In this document: positions 23,915-32,643 of the stretch, in pieces
Layout: every line of letters begins with the position of its first letter
Position numbering within the stretch: position 1 is the stretch's first letter
From: Sva-07 sp963698435
GTDB taxonomy: Bacteria; Actinomycetota; Acidimicrobiia; Acidimicrobiales; Ilumatobacteraceae
Direction: 5' to 3'
DNA length: 64,000 nucleotides
Assembly: GCA_963698435.1 (NCBI GenBank)
Contig: CAVOQV010000005.1
Location: 682,001 to 746,000, forward strand
Notes under the pieces: model-generated
Seen by the model: only the letters and a program-made list of their open reading frames with translations
Databases searched by the model: none
Told to the model about the DNA's origin: nothing
Made by a program: the position numbers and the translations under genes

Positions 23915-25108
23915 TCAGCCGGGGCGGCCGACGCCGGTGACCTTGCCCCAGTTCACGGACGACACGTTGACCACGCTGCCGGTATTGGGCGCGTGCACGT
24001 GCATGCCGTTGCCGAGGTAGATGCTCACGTGACTGATCGGGCTGTAGAAGAACAGCAGGTCGCCGGCCTGTGCCGACTCCTTCGGCACGTGCGGCACCGA
24101 CGCGTACTGCGCACGCGATTGGTGCGGCAGCCCCACGCCGGCTTGCCGCCAGGCGTAGGAGGTCAGACCAGAGCAGTCGAACGCAACGCCGGGGCTCGAC
24201 GCCGCGTACCGGTACGGCACACCTTGCTGAGCGAGAGCCGCCTGCACGGCGATGCCCGAGCGCGACGAGACCGCCGGCACCGAGTAGCCGCCGCCGCTTC
24301 CCGACGATGATCCAGAGCTGCTGCCGGAGGTGGACGAGCCACTCGACGTGGACGTTCCACCGGAACTCCGGCCGCCCGAGGTGGACGTCCCGCCGCCGTT
24401 GTTCGAGTTCGAAGAGGTGCTCGCCGATGCTGCCGCGGCCTGTTCGCGGAGACGACGTGCCGACTCCTCGGCCCGTCGCTGCTCTTCCTCGGCGATCAAT
24501 TGGCCGAGCTTGGCTTCTGCTTCCGCTCGGGCCTGGGTGTAGTCGTTCGTGAGCCGTTCGGTCTCGGCCTGGGCGTCGGTGAGCGATGCCGCGAGCTGAT
24601 CGGCCTGTTCACGCTTGCGCGCGAGCGCATCCTTCTCGTCGTTGAGGTCGGCGACGAGAGCATCGAATTCGTCCGTGGTGACATCGCCGGCACTGAGCGC
24701 CACGCGAGCGAGTTCGTCACGCTTGACCGCGTCGTTGAGGTGCTCCGAGTCCTCGAACAACGGGCCGAGAGGAACCGATCCGCCACCGACGAACGAGCGC
24801 CGCGCCATGTCGGCCAGGCTCGCGCGGAGCTGGTCGAGCTCGGCTTCCTGCTCTGCGATGCGAGCTTCGGCGTCGGTGATCTCGATGTCGAGCTGGCCCT
24901 TGGTGTCGATCGCCTCGACGTAGTCCTCACCGAGTTGACGGGCACGCTCTTCGAGCCGCTCGAGTTGGTCGACGATGTCCTCGACCTTCTGGCGTTGCTG
25001 GTCGACGCTCTGGGCGTTCACGACCGTCGGCAGGGCCACCGGGACAGCGAAGGTGACGGCGAGGGCGACCGGGAGGCCGCGAAGGATCTGCTTCAGAGGA
25101 TGCCGCAT
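23915..25108 (-). CDS. Secreted NlpC/P60 peptidoglycan endopeptidase with coiled coil
   Basis: Cleaves peptide stems in peptidoglycan, probably for daughter-cell separation (RipA/RipC type). The 397-residue protein has a signal peptide (residues 1-32), a long coiled coil rich in Glu, Arg and Ala (about 35-220), a Ser/Gly/Thr linker (about 225-275) and a C-terminal NlpC/P60 domain with catalytic Cys in FDCSGLTSYAW, His in ISHVSIYLG and the final His in HVHAPN. All catalytic residues are present. The leader before ATG 25108 is longer than for most genes here (TAGGCT 13 nt upstream). Confidence 0.88.
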   Translation of the reverse strand: MRHPLKQILRGLPVALAVTFAVPVALPTVVNAQSVDQQRQKVEDIVDQLERLEERARQLGEDYVEAIDTKGQLDIEITDAEARIAEQEAELDQLRASLADMARRSFVGGGSVPLGPLFEDSEHLNDAVKRDELARVALSAGDVTTDEFDALVADLNDEKDALARKREQADQLAASLTDAQAETERLTNDYTQARAEAEAKLGQLIAEEEQRRAEESARRLREQAAAASASTSSNSNNGGGTSTSGGRSSGGTSTSSGSSTSGSSSGSSSGSGGGYSVPAVSSRSGIAVQAALAQQGVPYRYAASSPGVAFDCSGLTSYAWRQAGVGLPHQSRAQYASVPHVPKESAQAGDLLFFYSPISHVSIYLGNGMHVHAPNTGSVVNVSSVNWGKVTGVGRPG

Positions 25109-25212
25109 AGTTGGAACGCGAAGCCTATCGAATGTGACGAACGTGTTGCGAACGCCTGACGATTGTTCATGTGTCGCGCGTCACGCCTGACGCCACGTCG
25201 GCACCGTCGGCC

Positions 25213-26784
25213 TCATTCCCATTCGATCGTTCCCGGCGGCTTCGACGTGATGTCGTAGGCCACCCGGTTGATACCGGGCACCTCGTTGATGATCCGCTGC
25301 GACATCGTCTCGAGCACGTCGTAGGGGATGCGTGCCCAGTCGGCGGTCATCGCGTCGTCGCTCGTGACCGCGCGGATGATGATCGGATGACCGTACGTGC
25401 GCTCGTCGCCCATCACCCCGACGGAGCGAATGTCGGCGAGCACGGCGAACGACTGCCAGATCTCGCGCTCCAGGCCCGCGAGGCGCAGTTCTTCTCGCAC
25501 GATGGCGTCGGCCTCCTGCAGCAGCGCCACCCGCTCGGGCGTGACCTCGCCGATGATCCGAACACCGAGGCCGGGGCCGGGGAACGGCTGGCGCCACACC
25601 ATCTCGTCGGGCAGGCCGAGTTCGGTTCCGAGCTTGCGCACCTCGTCCTTGAACAGCTCGCGCAACGGCTCGATCAGTTCGAGGCTCATGTCCTCGGGCA
25701 GTCCACCGACGTTGTGGTGGCTCTTGATCACCGATGCGGTGCCGTCGGTGCCACCACTCTCGATCAGGTCGGGATACAGCGTGCCCTGCACGAGCCACTT
25801 CGCGTCGGTGAGCCCGCCCGTGTTCTCCTCGAAGACCCTGATGAACTGCTCGCCGATCGCCTTGCGCTTCGCCTCGGGCTCGGTGACACCTTCCAACGCC
25901 GAGAAGAACCGCCATCCGGCGTCGACGTGGATCAACTCGATGCCGAGGTTGCGGCGGAACGTCTCGACGACCTGATGGCTCTCGCCCTTGCGCATCAGAC
26001 CGGTGTCGACGTAGATGCACGTCAGTTGGTGGCCGATCGCCTTGTGGACCAGCGCTGCCGCCACAGACGAATCGACACCGCCGGACAGCCCGCAGATCAC
26101 CCGATCGGTGCCGACGCGCGTGCGGATCTCCTCGACCTGTTCATCGATCACCGACGACATCTCCCAGTCGTTCGGGATCGCCGCTCGCTCGTGGAGGAAC
26201 CGAGCCATCACCGCCATCCCGTGCGGCGAGTGCACCACTTCCGGGTGGAACTGCACGCCGTAGATGCGGCGTTCGTCGTTCTCCAACACCGCGACCGGCG
26301 CGCCGGGCGTGGTAGCGGTGACCGTGAAGCCCTCGGGCGCCTCGGTGACACCGTCGAAGTGACTCATCCACACGTCGTGTTCCTGCGGGGCATCGTCGGG
26401 GAGCAACAACGACGGACCGGTCCGGGTCATGCGGGCGCGGCCGTATTCGCCCTGCATGCCCCGCCCCACGACGCCGCCGAGTTGCTGGCCGATCAACTGG
26501 GCGCCGTAGCAGATGCCCAGCACGGGCACGCCGAGTTCGTAGATCGCGGGATCGAGCGACGGCGCTCCCTCGACGTGGACGCTCTTCGGGCCGCCGGACA
26601 GGATGATCGCGGCCGGCTTGCGTTCGGCGATCTCCCCGGCGGTGATCCGGTGCGGGACGATCTCGGAGTACACCTTCAGCTCTCGCACCCGCCGGGCGAT
26701 CAGCTGGGCGTACTGGGCGCCGAAGTCGACGACGAGAACGGTGGGCCGGTCGGTGTGGACGTCGGGATGCTGCGGTTGACTCAA
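25213..26784 (-). CDS. guaA: GMP synthase (glutamine-hydrolysing)
   Basis: Converts XMP to GMP with glutamine and ATP. The 523-residue protein has a class I amidotransferase domain (ICYGAQLIGQQLGG with catalytic Cys; HPEVVHS with catalytic His), the ATP pyrophosphatase loop SGGVDSSVAAA and the dimerisation domain ending in PPGTIEWE. No ATG or GTG exists where the family begins. TTG at 26784 gives the normal length, with TACGAT 8 nt upstream. It starts 4 bases from the divergent gene at 26789, so the two promoters must overlap the opposite coding regions. Confidence 0.93.
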   Translation of the reverse strand: MSQPQHPDVHTDRPTVLVVDFGAQYAQLIARRVRELKVYSEIVPHRITAGEIAERKPAAIILSGGPKSVHVEGAPSLDPAIYELGVPVLGICYGAQLIGQQLGGVVGRGMQGEYGRARMTRTGPSLLLPDDAPQEHDVWMSHFDGVTEAPEGFTVTATTPGAPVAVLENDERRIYGVQFHPEVVHSPHGMAVMARFLHERAAIPNDWEMSSVIDEQVEEIRTRVGTDRVICGLSGGVDSSVAAALVHKAIGHQLTCIYVDTGLMRKGESHQVVETFRRNLGIELIHVDAGWRFFSALEGVTEPEAKRKAIGEQFIRVFEENTGGLTDAKWLVQGTLYPDLIESGGTDGTASVIKSHHNVGGLPEDMSLELIEPLRELFKDEVRKLGTELGLPDEMVWRQPFPGPGLGVRIIGEVTPERVALLQEADAIVREELRLAGLEREIWQSFAVLADIRSVGVMGDERTYGHPIIIRAVTSDDAMTADWARIPYDVLETMSQRIINEVPGINRVAYDITSKPPGTIEWE

Positions 26785-26788
26785 GGGT

Positions 26789-27145
26789 GTGAATCGTAGA
26801 TCAGGTCCGTGGTTCGTCCGCATCCTGTTCGCGCTGGCCCTCGTGGTGGCACCCTTCGTGCCCCAGACTGCATCGGCGTCCTCCCCGGACCCGACGGTCC
26901 CGCCGACGACCCAGCCGACCGACGAGATCGTCGTCGACGAGGCGAATCCGTTCCTGCCGGAGAACCGCGACCTCACCGACTGCATCGGAACGCTGCAACG
27001 CCCGGGCTGCGGCAGCGAGGCCCGCGGCGGCTGGCACCAGAACGCCGTGGCGATCGTGATGGTCACCGGCCTGCTGATCGTGTTCGGCCGTATCGCGTGG
27101 GGCGTCCGCCGCGGTCAGAGGAACGCTGCCGTCACCCCCGACTGA
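26789..27145 (+). CDS. Small signal-peptide membrane protein divergent from guaA
   Basis: A 118-residue protein I do not recognise by name. It has a signal peptide (about residues 8-30, ending near ASA), a Pro/Thr-rich extracellular stretch, a two-cysteine segment (DCIGTLQRPGCGSEARGGW) and a C-terminal membrane helix (VAIVMVTGLLIVFGRIAW) followed by Arg-rich residues. This suggests a single-pass anchor with an external domain that may hold a disulphide. The GTG start lies 4 bases from the divergent guaA start. Confidence 0.65.
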   Translation: MNRRSGPWFVRILFALALVVAPFVPQTASASSPDPTVPPTTQPTDEIVVDEANPFLPENRDLTDCIGTLQRPGCGSEARGGWHQNAVAIVMVTGLLIVFGRIAWGVRRGQRNAAVTPD

Positions 27146-27170
27146 GGGCGCACGCCGACGTCACACGACC

Positions 27171-27200
27171 TCAGGATGCCGCCCTTGGAATTCATCCTGA
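27171..27200. terminator. Hairpin between convergent genes
   Basis: TCAGGATG and CATCCTGA pair across a 14-nt loop between stops at 27145 and 27192. The right arm overlaps the acyltransferase stop codon, as in the hairpin at 8861. Confidence 0.55.
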
Positions 27201-28601
27201 CGAACCTCGCGCCTTCGAACTCCTGGTTACCGGGGTGGGAGATGTCGCCCGGCCGGCCGGGGGTCGAAGGCACCACCAGCCCGTGACGAACGCGGCGACG
27301 GCGAGCACCGCCGACGGCAGCGTCCGTGGCCCGAGGAGTCCGATGATGGCGGCCCCGACGGTCGAACTCGCCAGACCGATGGCAATCCGAGTCGTCGACG
27401 GACGCCCGGGTCGGACGGTCTCGTCACGCCGTCGATCCCGCCAGCTACCGGTGATCGTGGCCAGGAGCGCCGTGACACCGAGAACGGCCACGAACCACAG
27501 CGGTCTCGTCAGCCACCACCCGATCGAGAAGCGAACGGGCGCCCACAGGCCCGCTGCGATCACCGCCGCGCACAGCGCCAGTGCCGTGAGATGCCACGCG
27601 TACACCGCGACCGACATCTCGCCCGCCCGGTCGAACAACTTCCGCCAACGCACCGCGAGGCGGTCGAGCCAGCCTGCCATCGTCATCAGCAGGCCGACCT
27701 GGACCACGCCAGCCACTGCGGTGAAGAGTCCGGGCGGCGTCGTGTTCGAACGCTGCCCCTCGACCGCATCGATCAGCGCTGGGTCATACCCCGCGAAGAG
27801 CACGAGGCCGCACGCAGCGACCGAGCCCGTCAACGCCATCAACGCGCCGGTCCGCTGCTCCTGAGACCATCCGGCCTCCCATCGCAGCCGCCACCAGGCC
27901 CCGATCAGCCAGGCGACTCCCCATGCCAGGACGAACCCGGGCCAACCGAGCACCTCGGGTGCTCCGAACCCGAACCGCGCGACGTCGAGGACGATCAGCA
28001 CCGCGAAGCTCCCGCCAACCGCCAGCAGCGGACGATGCGCCAGGGCGGCAATCCTCGAGCCGAACGCGGCAAACGGAACGTAGACAGCGAGGAACCACAG
28101 CGGCTGTGTCGCGATCCGCCCGCCATCCGCCACGACCCCGCCTTCGCCGCGCACCAGGATCTCGCCGATGCTGGCGGCGGACCACAACACCACGACAACA
28201 GCGCCAAGACCGACGAGAACACTCAGCCGAGGCGCAGCCGATCGCGGCGTCGACGTCGCATTCGCCCAACCGGCTGCCGCGAAGAACACCGGCATCGGGG
28301 CCAACATCGCGAGCCACGCGAGGTCGGGGTACAGCGCGAGCACGTTCGCACCTCGGAGCGTTCCGTCAGGGCTCCGATCGATGACGGCCAGTGCGAGGTG
28401 ACCGAGGACCACCAAGACCAACGCCCCGACGCGAGCGACGTCGATCGCTCCCCGACGTCCAGATCTCCGAACCCACGTGTGGTCGGATGCATCCACTTCC
28501 ACATCCTCCCACCGGGAGCGAAGATCCGCTGTGTTGCCACGTGACGTCACGCCGTCCTCGCTGCCGTACAACTCGCCCACGTCAGGCAGATCGCGGGGCA
28601 C
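27192..28601 (-). CDS. Acyltransferase-3 family membrane protein
   Basis: An integral membrane protein of 469 residues with about ten hydrophobic segments. The first one follows RRGAIDVARVGALVLVVLGHLAL, the AT3 signature with the conserved His. Members acylate cell-surface sugars or lipids. The first ~45 residues are hydrophilic and may be overcalled: the GTG at 28601 is the listed start, but later starts are possible. The tail from residue ~440 is Arg/Ser-rich and unlike a membrane domain. It is convergent with the gene at 26789. Confidence 0.72.
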   Translation of the reverse strand: MPRDLPDVGELYGSEDGVTSRGNTADLRSRWEDVEVDASDHTWVRRSGRRGAIDVARVGALVLVVLGHLALAVIDRSPDGTLRGANVLALYPDLAWLAMLAPMPVFFAAAGWANATSTPRSAAPRLSVLVGLGAVVVVLWSAASIGEILVRGEGGVVADGGRIATQPLWFLAVYVPFAAFGSRIAALAHRPLLAVGGSFAVLIVLDVARFGFGAPEVLGWPGFVLAWGVAWLIGAWWRLRWEAGWSQEQRTGALMALTGSVAACGLVLFAGYDPALIDAVEGQRSNTTPPGLFTAVAGVVQVGLLMTMAGWLDRLAVRWRKLFDRAGEMSVAVYAWHLTALALCAAVIAAGLWAPVRFSIGWWLTRPLWFVAVLGVTALLATITGSWRDRRRDETVRPGRPSTTRIAIGLASSTVGAAIIGLLGPRTLPSAVLAVAAFVTGWWCLRPPAGRATSPTPVTRSSKARGSSG

Positions 28602-28658
28602 GTCACACCCGCTTCGTCATCGAACGACCGAGAACCCCGCCGCAGTGAGGCGCCGGTG

Positions 28659-29537
28659 TCAGTCGTGCCGCACACCCGATGGTGGATCTGCACCGATGAC
28701 GGAGACTCGCTCGCCGTAGCGGCTGAACGGGTGGTAGTCCCAGACTGCATGGTGCTGTGTGCACCGGTTGTCCCACAGCGTCACCGTGTTGGGCTCCCAA
28801 CGGACGCGGCAGTGCAGTCGGGGGGTGGTGGCGACGAGTTCGAACAGCATGTCGAGCAGCGCCCTGCTCTCCCAACGTCGCAGACCGACGATGTGCGACG
28901 TGAAGCCGCTGTTCACGTACAGCACCTTGCGGCCGGTGACGGGATGCACCGTCACGACCGGATGTTCGTTGCGCGGGTAGCCACCCTCGGGCGGGGTCGA
29001 CCCATAGCTGCCGACGTACGGCAAGCCACCGTCGTGGACCGCACTCAGGCCCTCGAGGAACGTCTGCATCGCGGGCGACAGCAGGTCGTAGGCGAGGTAC
29101 ATGTCCGCGTAGAGCGTGTCGCCGCCGCCCACTTCCGGAGTCTCGGTGATGTAGAGCGCCGAGGCGTGCGGAGGGACCGCGTCGCACGACACGTCGGTGT
29201 GCCAGCCATCGCCCGCGGTGTACGGCGAGTCCTTCGTGGTCTTCACGATCAGGACCTCGGGGTCCGTGACGCGTGAGTGATTCATCGGGTGAACGTGCAG
29301 ATCGCCGAAGTATCGGCCGAATGCCTTGTGCGCCGCCCGATCGAGGTGCTGGTCGCGGAACACGAGCACGCTCCAGTCCGCGAACGCTCGGTGCAGGTCG
29401 CGGAGTTGGTGCTCGTCGAGCGGCTGCGAGAGGTCGAGCCCGTCGATCTCTGCGCCAAGGTGCGGTGTGAGCGAGGTCAACTCGAAGCTCGCGTAACGCC
29501 TGGACCCGGCGCGATGTCCGCTCTCGGCAATGGTCAT
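28659..29537 (-). CDS. TauD/TfdA-family 2-oxoglutarate dioxygenase
   Basis: A non-haem iron dioxygenase of 292 residues. The iron triad is visible: HTD in GWHTDVSCD, and the distal His in HHAVWDYHP, with a downstream Arg in YGERVSVIG for 2-oxoglutarate. The family hydroxylates taurine, 2,4-D, alkylsulfates and similar small molecules. The substrate is not predictable here. ATG 29537 has a strong ribosome binding site (GAGGAGGGGCC), one of the few genes in this part with one. It is divergent from the decarboxylase locus. Confidence 0.88.
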   Translation of the reverse strand: MTIAESGHRAGSRRYASFELTSLTPHLGAEIDGLDLSQPLDEHQLRDLHRAFADWSVLVFRDQHLDRAAHKAFGRYFGDLHVHPMNHSRVTDPEVLIVKTTKDSPYTAGDGWHTDVSCDAVPPHASALYITETPEVGGGDTLYADMYLAYDLLSPAMQTFLEGLSAVHDGGLPYVGSYGSTPPEGGYPRNEHPVVTVHPVTGRKVLYVNSGFTSHIVGLRRWESRALLDMLFELVATTPRLHCRVRWEPNTVTLWDNRCTQHHAVWDYHPFSRYGERVSVIGADPPSGVRHD

Positions 29538-29677
29538 GGCCCCTCCTCGTTCGCCGGCGATACGCCACGGTACTCCTCGCCGAACTCACGAGCACTCCTC
29601 ACGAATCGCTCGCCTTGGCTCGCGGCCGCGAGTGGTAGCCATTCGATCGCCCACCTTCTGTCGAACGCCGCTGGCCC

Positions 29678-29683
29678 TAACCT
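29678..29683 (+). promoter_or_regulatory. -10 box for a leaderless decarboxylase mRNA
   Basis: TAACCT, then CCACGTC (7 nt), then the GTG at 29691. The spacer is identical to that of mftA. Confidence 0.5.
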
Positions 29684-29690
29684 CCACGTC

Positions 29691-31107
29691 GTGACGCCCG
29701 ACGAGTTCCGCACCCACGGCCACGACCTGATCGACTGGATCGCCGACTACGTCGGTTCGATCGAGCAACGCCCGGTGGGATCGACCGTCGCTCCCGGCGA
29801 CGTGCGCTCGCAGCTACCCGAGCATCCACCGACGGAACCGGAACCGTTCGAGCGCGTGATGGCCGACGTCGAGCGTGTCGTGGTGCCCGGGCTCACCCAG
29901 TGGCAGCATCCGGGCTTCTTCGCGTACTTCCCGTCCAACACGTCGTTCCCGTCGATCCTCGGCGAGCTGCTGTCGGCCGGGCTCGGCGTGCAGGGGATGA
30001 GCTGGGTGACCTCGCCGGCGTGCACCGAGGTCGAGACGCTGATGCTCGACTGGATGCAGGAGCTGCTCGACCTGCCGGAGGCGTTCCGATCCACCAGCGA
30101 GACCGGTGGTGGCGTGATCCAGGGCACCGCGAGCGAGGCGACGCTGGTGGCGATCCTCTCGGCTCGATGGCGGGCGACGGCCGGAGCGGTCAACCACGAC
30201 GGTGACACCACGAGACTCGTCGCGTACGCCACCTCGCAGGCCCATTCGAGCATCGAGAAGGGACTGCGGATCGCGGGCATCGGCACCGAAAGGATCCGCG
30301 TGGTGCCCCATGACGAGGCGTTCGCGATGCGCGCCGACCCGCTCGACGCGATGATCGCCGCCGACGTCGCCGACGGACTGGTGCCGTTCTTCGTGTGCTC
30401 CACCCACGGCACGACCTCGTCGATGGCGTTCGATCCGACGAGGGCGATCGGCGAGGTGTGCCGACGCGGGACGTGTGGCTGCACGTCGACGCCGCGATGT
30501 CCGGCATCGCCGCGCTCGCGCCCGAGTTCCGCTGGGTCAACGACGGGCTGGAGTTCGCCGACTCGTACTGCACCAACCCGCACAAGTGGATGGGCGTCAA
30601 CTTCGACTGCAATCTCTACTGGACCCGCAGACCGCCCGGCGCTGCTCGGCGCGCTCAGCATCCTGCCGGAGTACCTGCGATCGGAGGCCGCCGAGGCCGG
30701 TGCGGTGATCGACTACCGCGATTGGCAGATCCCGCTCGGCCGACGATTCCGGGCACTCAAGCTGTGGTTCACGATCCGCTGCGAGGGCGTGGCGTCGTTC
30801 CAGGAGATGATCCGCCGCCACGTCGAGCTGACCCAGGAACTCGCTGCCCGGATCGCTGGCGACGACCGCTTCGAGATCGTCGCACCGCATCCGCTCAACC
30901 TGCTGTGCATCGCGGTACATGGCGACGACTCGGCCGGCGAACGCGGCAACCGATACGTTGATCGAGGCGGCGAACGCCTCCGGCGAGGCGCTCTTCACCC
31001 GCACGGTGCTCGACGGCCGCTCGGTGTTGCGCGTCTCGATCGGCGCCCGCTCGACCGAGCCGCCACCACGTCGAGTCCGCCTGGCACCTGCTGACCGCCT
31101 CGCCTGA
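29691..31107 (+). pseudogene. PLP-dependent aromatic-amino-acid-type decarboxylase, four frameshifts
   Basis: Group II PLP decarboxylase (tyrosine/tryptophan/DOPA type). The 5' half reads cleanly (PDEFRTHGHDLIDWIADY, QWQHPGFFAYFPSN, GVIQGTASEATLVA, FVCSTHGTTSS). The frame then changes near 30470, giving DVWLHVDAAMSG and the PLP lysine in NPHKWMGVNFD, changes back near 30635 (LLGALSILPEYLRS), changes near 30940 (ATDTLIEAANASGEALFTR) and again near 31060 (RHHVESAWHLL). All conserved blocks survive, so single-base sequencing errors are as likely as decay. If the errors are corrected, the protein is about 470 residues and looks active. Confidence 0.8.
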
Positions 31108-31122
31108 CCGGCATCGAACGCA

Positions 31123-31155
31123 TGAACAAATCGGTGCTGACGACCCATTTGTTCA
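31123..31155. terminator. Hairpin after the decarboxylase
   Basis: TGAACAAAT and ATTTGTTCA pair across a 15-nt loop, about 15 bases after the last decarboxylase stop. The TGAACAA core also occurs in the hairpin at 20614. Confidence 0.55.
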
Positions 31156-31193
31156 CAGTTCGACTGGCGACAGCAAGTTGGCAGGATGCAGAC

Positions 31194-31977
31194 ATGACCG
31201 ACTCAGCGTCCCGTTGCACTCATCACGATGGCCACCGGCTACGTCGGCCCCGCTCTCGCTCGATCGCTCGCAGCCCGCGGTTTCGATCTCGTCCTCCAGG
31301 GCACCGCCGGCGACGACACGATGGTGGGCGTCGAGGCCCCCTTCGCCGAGCAGGTGCCGGCGCTCGAAGCGCTCGGCGCGACCGTGCACACGATCACCGA
31401 CGTCGACCTCTCGACGGCCGAGGGCAACCAGACGCTCGTCGCCGCGACGCTCGATCGCTTCGGGCGGCTCGATTCGGCATGCCTCGTCACCGGCCTGATC
31501 GTGGTCGGCAAGTTCCTCGACATGACGATCGACCAGTGGGAACGCGTCAAGCGCATGAACCTCGACATGGTGTTCCACGGTCTGCAGGCGGTGCTGCCAC
31601 CGATGGTCGAGGCGAAGCAGGGCCAGGTCGTCGTGTTCACCTCGGCCACGGGCGCCCGGCCCGACCCGATCACCTCGATCTACGGCGGCACGCGGGCAGG
31701 CGCCAACGGCATCGTTCGAGCGGTCGGGCTCGAACACGCCCGAGACGGCGTGCAGGTGAACGCCGTCGGCACGAACTACATGGACTTCCCCGGCTTCCTG
31801 AAGGCATCACGCGCCGACACCGACCCTCAGCGACGGGCGGCGATCGAGGCCCAGGTGCCGATGAAGAAGCTCGGCACGATGGACGAGCTCGCGTCGTTCA
31901 CCAGCGTGCTCCTCGATGGCACGAACCGCTTCCAGACCGGCCAGTTCTTCAGCTTCAGCGGCGGCTGGAGTACCTGA
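31194..31977 (+). CDS. SDR-family oxidoreductase, frameshift in first codons
   Basis: A short-chain dehydrogenase-like protein of about 260 residues. The long frame begins at 31228, but this cuts off the first beta strand. An in-frame reading of VALITMATGYVGPAL continues upstream, and the ATG at 31194 is one base out of frame, so a one-base indel near 31205 is likely. The cofactor loop is unusual (MATGYVGPA instead of TGxxxGxG). Catalytic Ser (FTSATG) and YGGTR (Lys replaced by Arg) suggest altered or lost activity. C-terminal FFSFSGGW is normal for SDRs. Confidence 0.68.
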
Positions 31978-31983
31978 GCGGGG

Positions 31984-32643
31984 CTACCGAGGCGTCGTCG
32001 CCCGCGTGAGCAGGTCGACGAGCATGTGCGCCGTTGCGCCCCACACGGTCTCGTCGTCGAGTTCGAAGAAGTGCAGCGGCCGGTCCATCGGCGGGCTGCC
32101 CCAGCGCTCCATCCGGTAGGTGCCGGGCCTGGCGAGTTCCGCCAGCGGCGTCCACAGCACGCGGTCGACCTCGCCGGTCCGCGGCTCGACGTCGGCCCGG
32201 TGGTCGAGCACCGACACGATCGGCACGATGTAGCTGCGGCTGACGATCGTGTTCAGGTGGGCGAGTTCGCCGACGATGCTCGGCACGCCGGGATCGAGGC
32301 CGACCTCCTCGTGGGCTTCCCGTAACGCCGTCTCGATCGGGGTCTCGCCTGGGTCGAGTCTGCCCCCTGGGAAGCTGATCTCGCCGCGGTGGTTGCGCAG
32401 GTGCATCGAACGCCTCGTGAGGAGCACCTCGGCCCCATCGTCTCCTTCGAACAGCGCGATCAGCACCGCCGACACGCGGGCGTCGGGGAACGAAGGGAGC
32501 AGCGGCGCCGAATGCTCCGGCACCTCGGCGACGACGTCGTCGACGCTCCAGCGGGTGCCGTGTGGCCACGGTGGGTCGTGGTGCTCGGTCCAGACATCGG
32601 GTCGAGGGATCTGCTGGTTCCCTCCTTGCCGCCGTTCGGTCAT
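31984..32643 (-). CDS. Nudix hydrolase, CoA pyrophosphatase-like
   Basis: Hydrolyses a nucleoside diphosphate linked to another group, in the CoA-pyrophosphatase subgroup probably CoA or acyl-CoA. The 219-residue protein has the Nudix box beginning GGRLDPGETP and ending REAHEEVGL, with the upstream RSMHLRNHRGEISFPGG that marks the CoA subgroup. ATG 32643 overlaps the stop of the upstream trans-sulfuration gene as ATGA, so translation is coupled. The larger frame to 33438 is an antisense shadow. Confidence 0.87.
   Translation of the reverse strand: MTERRQGGNQQIPRPDVWTEHHDPPWPHGTRWSVDDVVAEVPEHSAPLLPSFPDARVSAVLIALFEGDDGAEVLLTRRSMHLRNHRGEISFPGGRLDPGETPIETALREAHEEVGLDPGVPSIVGELAHLNTIVSRSYIVPIVSVLDHRADVEPRTGEVDRVLWTPLAELARPGTYRMERWGSPPMDRPLHFFELDDETVWGATAHMLVDLLTRATTPR

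Noticed and set aside
25171..26799. 542-codon plus-strand open frame opposite guaA
   Set aside because: guaA is full length with all motifs, so this frame is a shadow.
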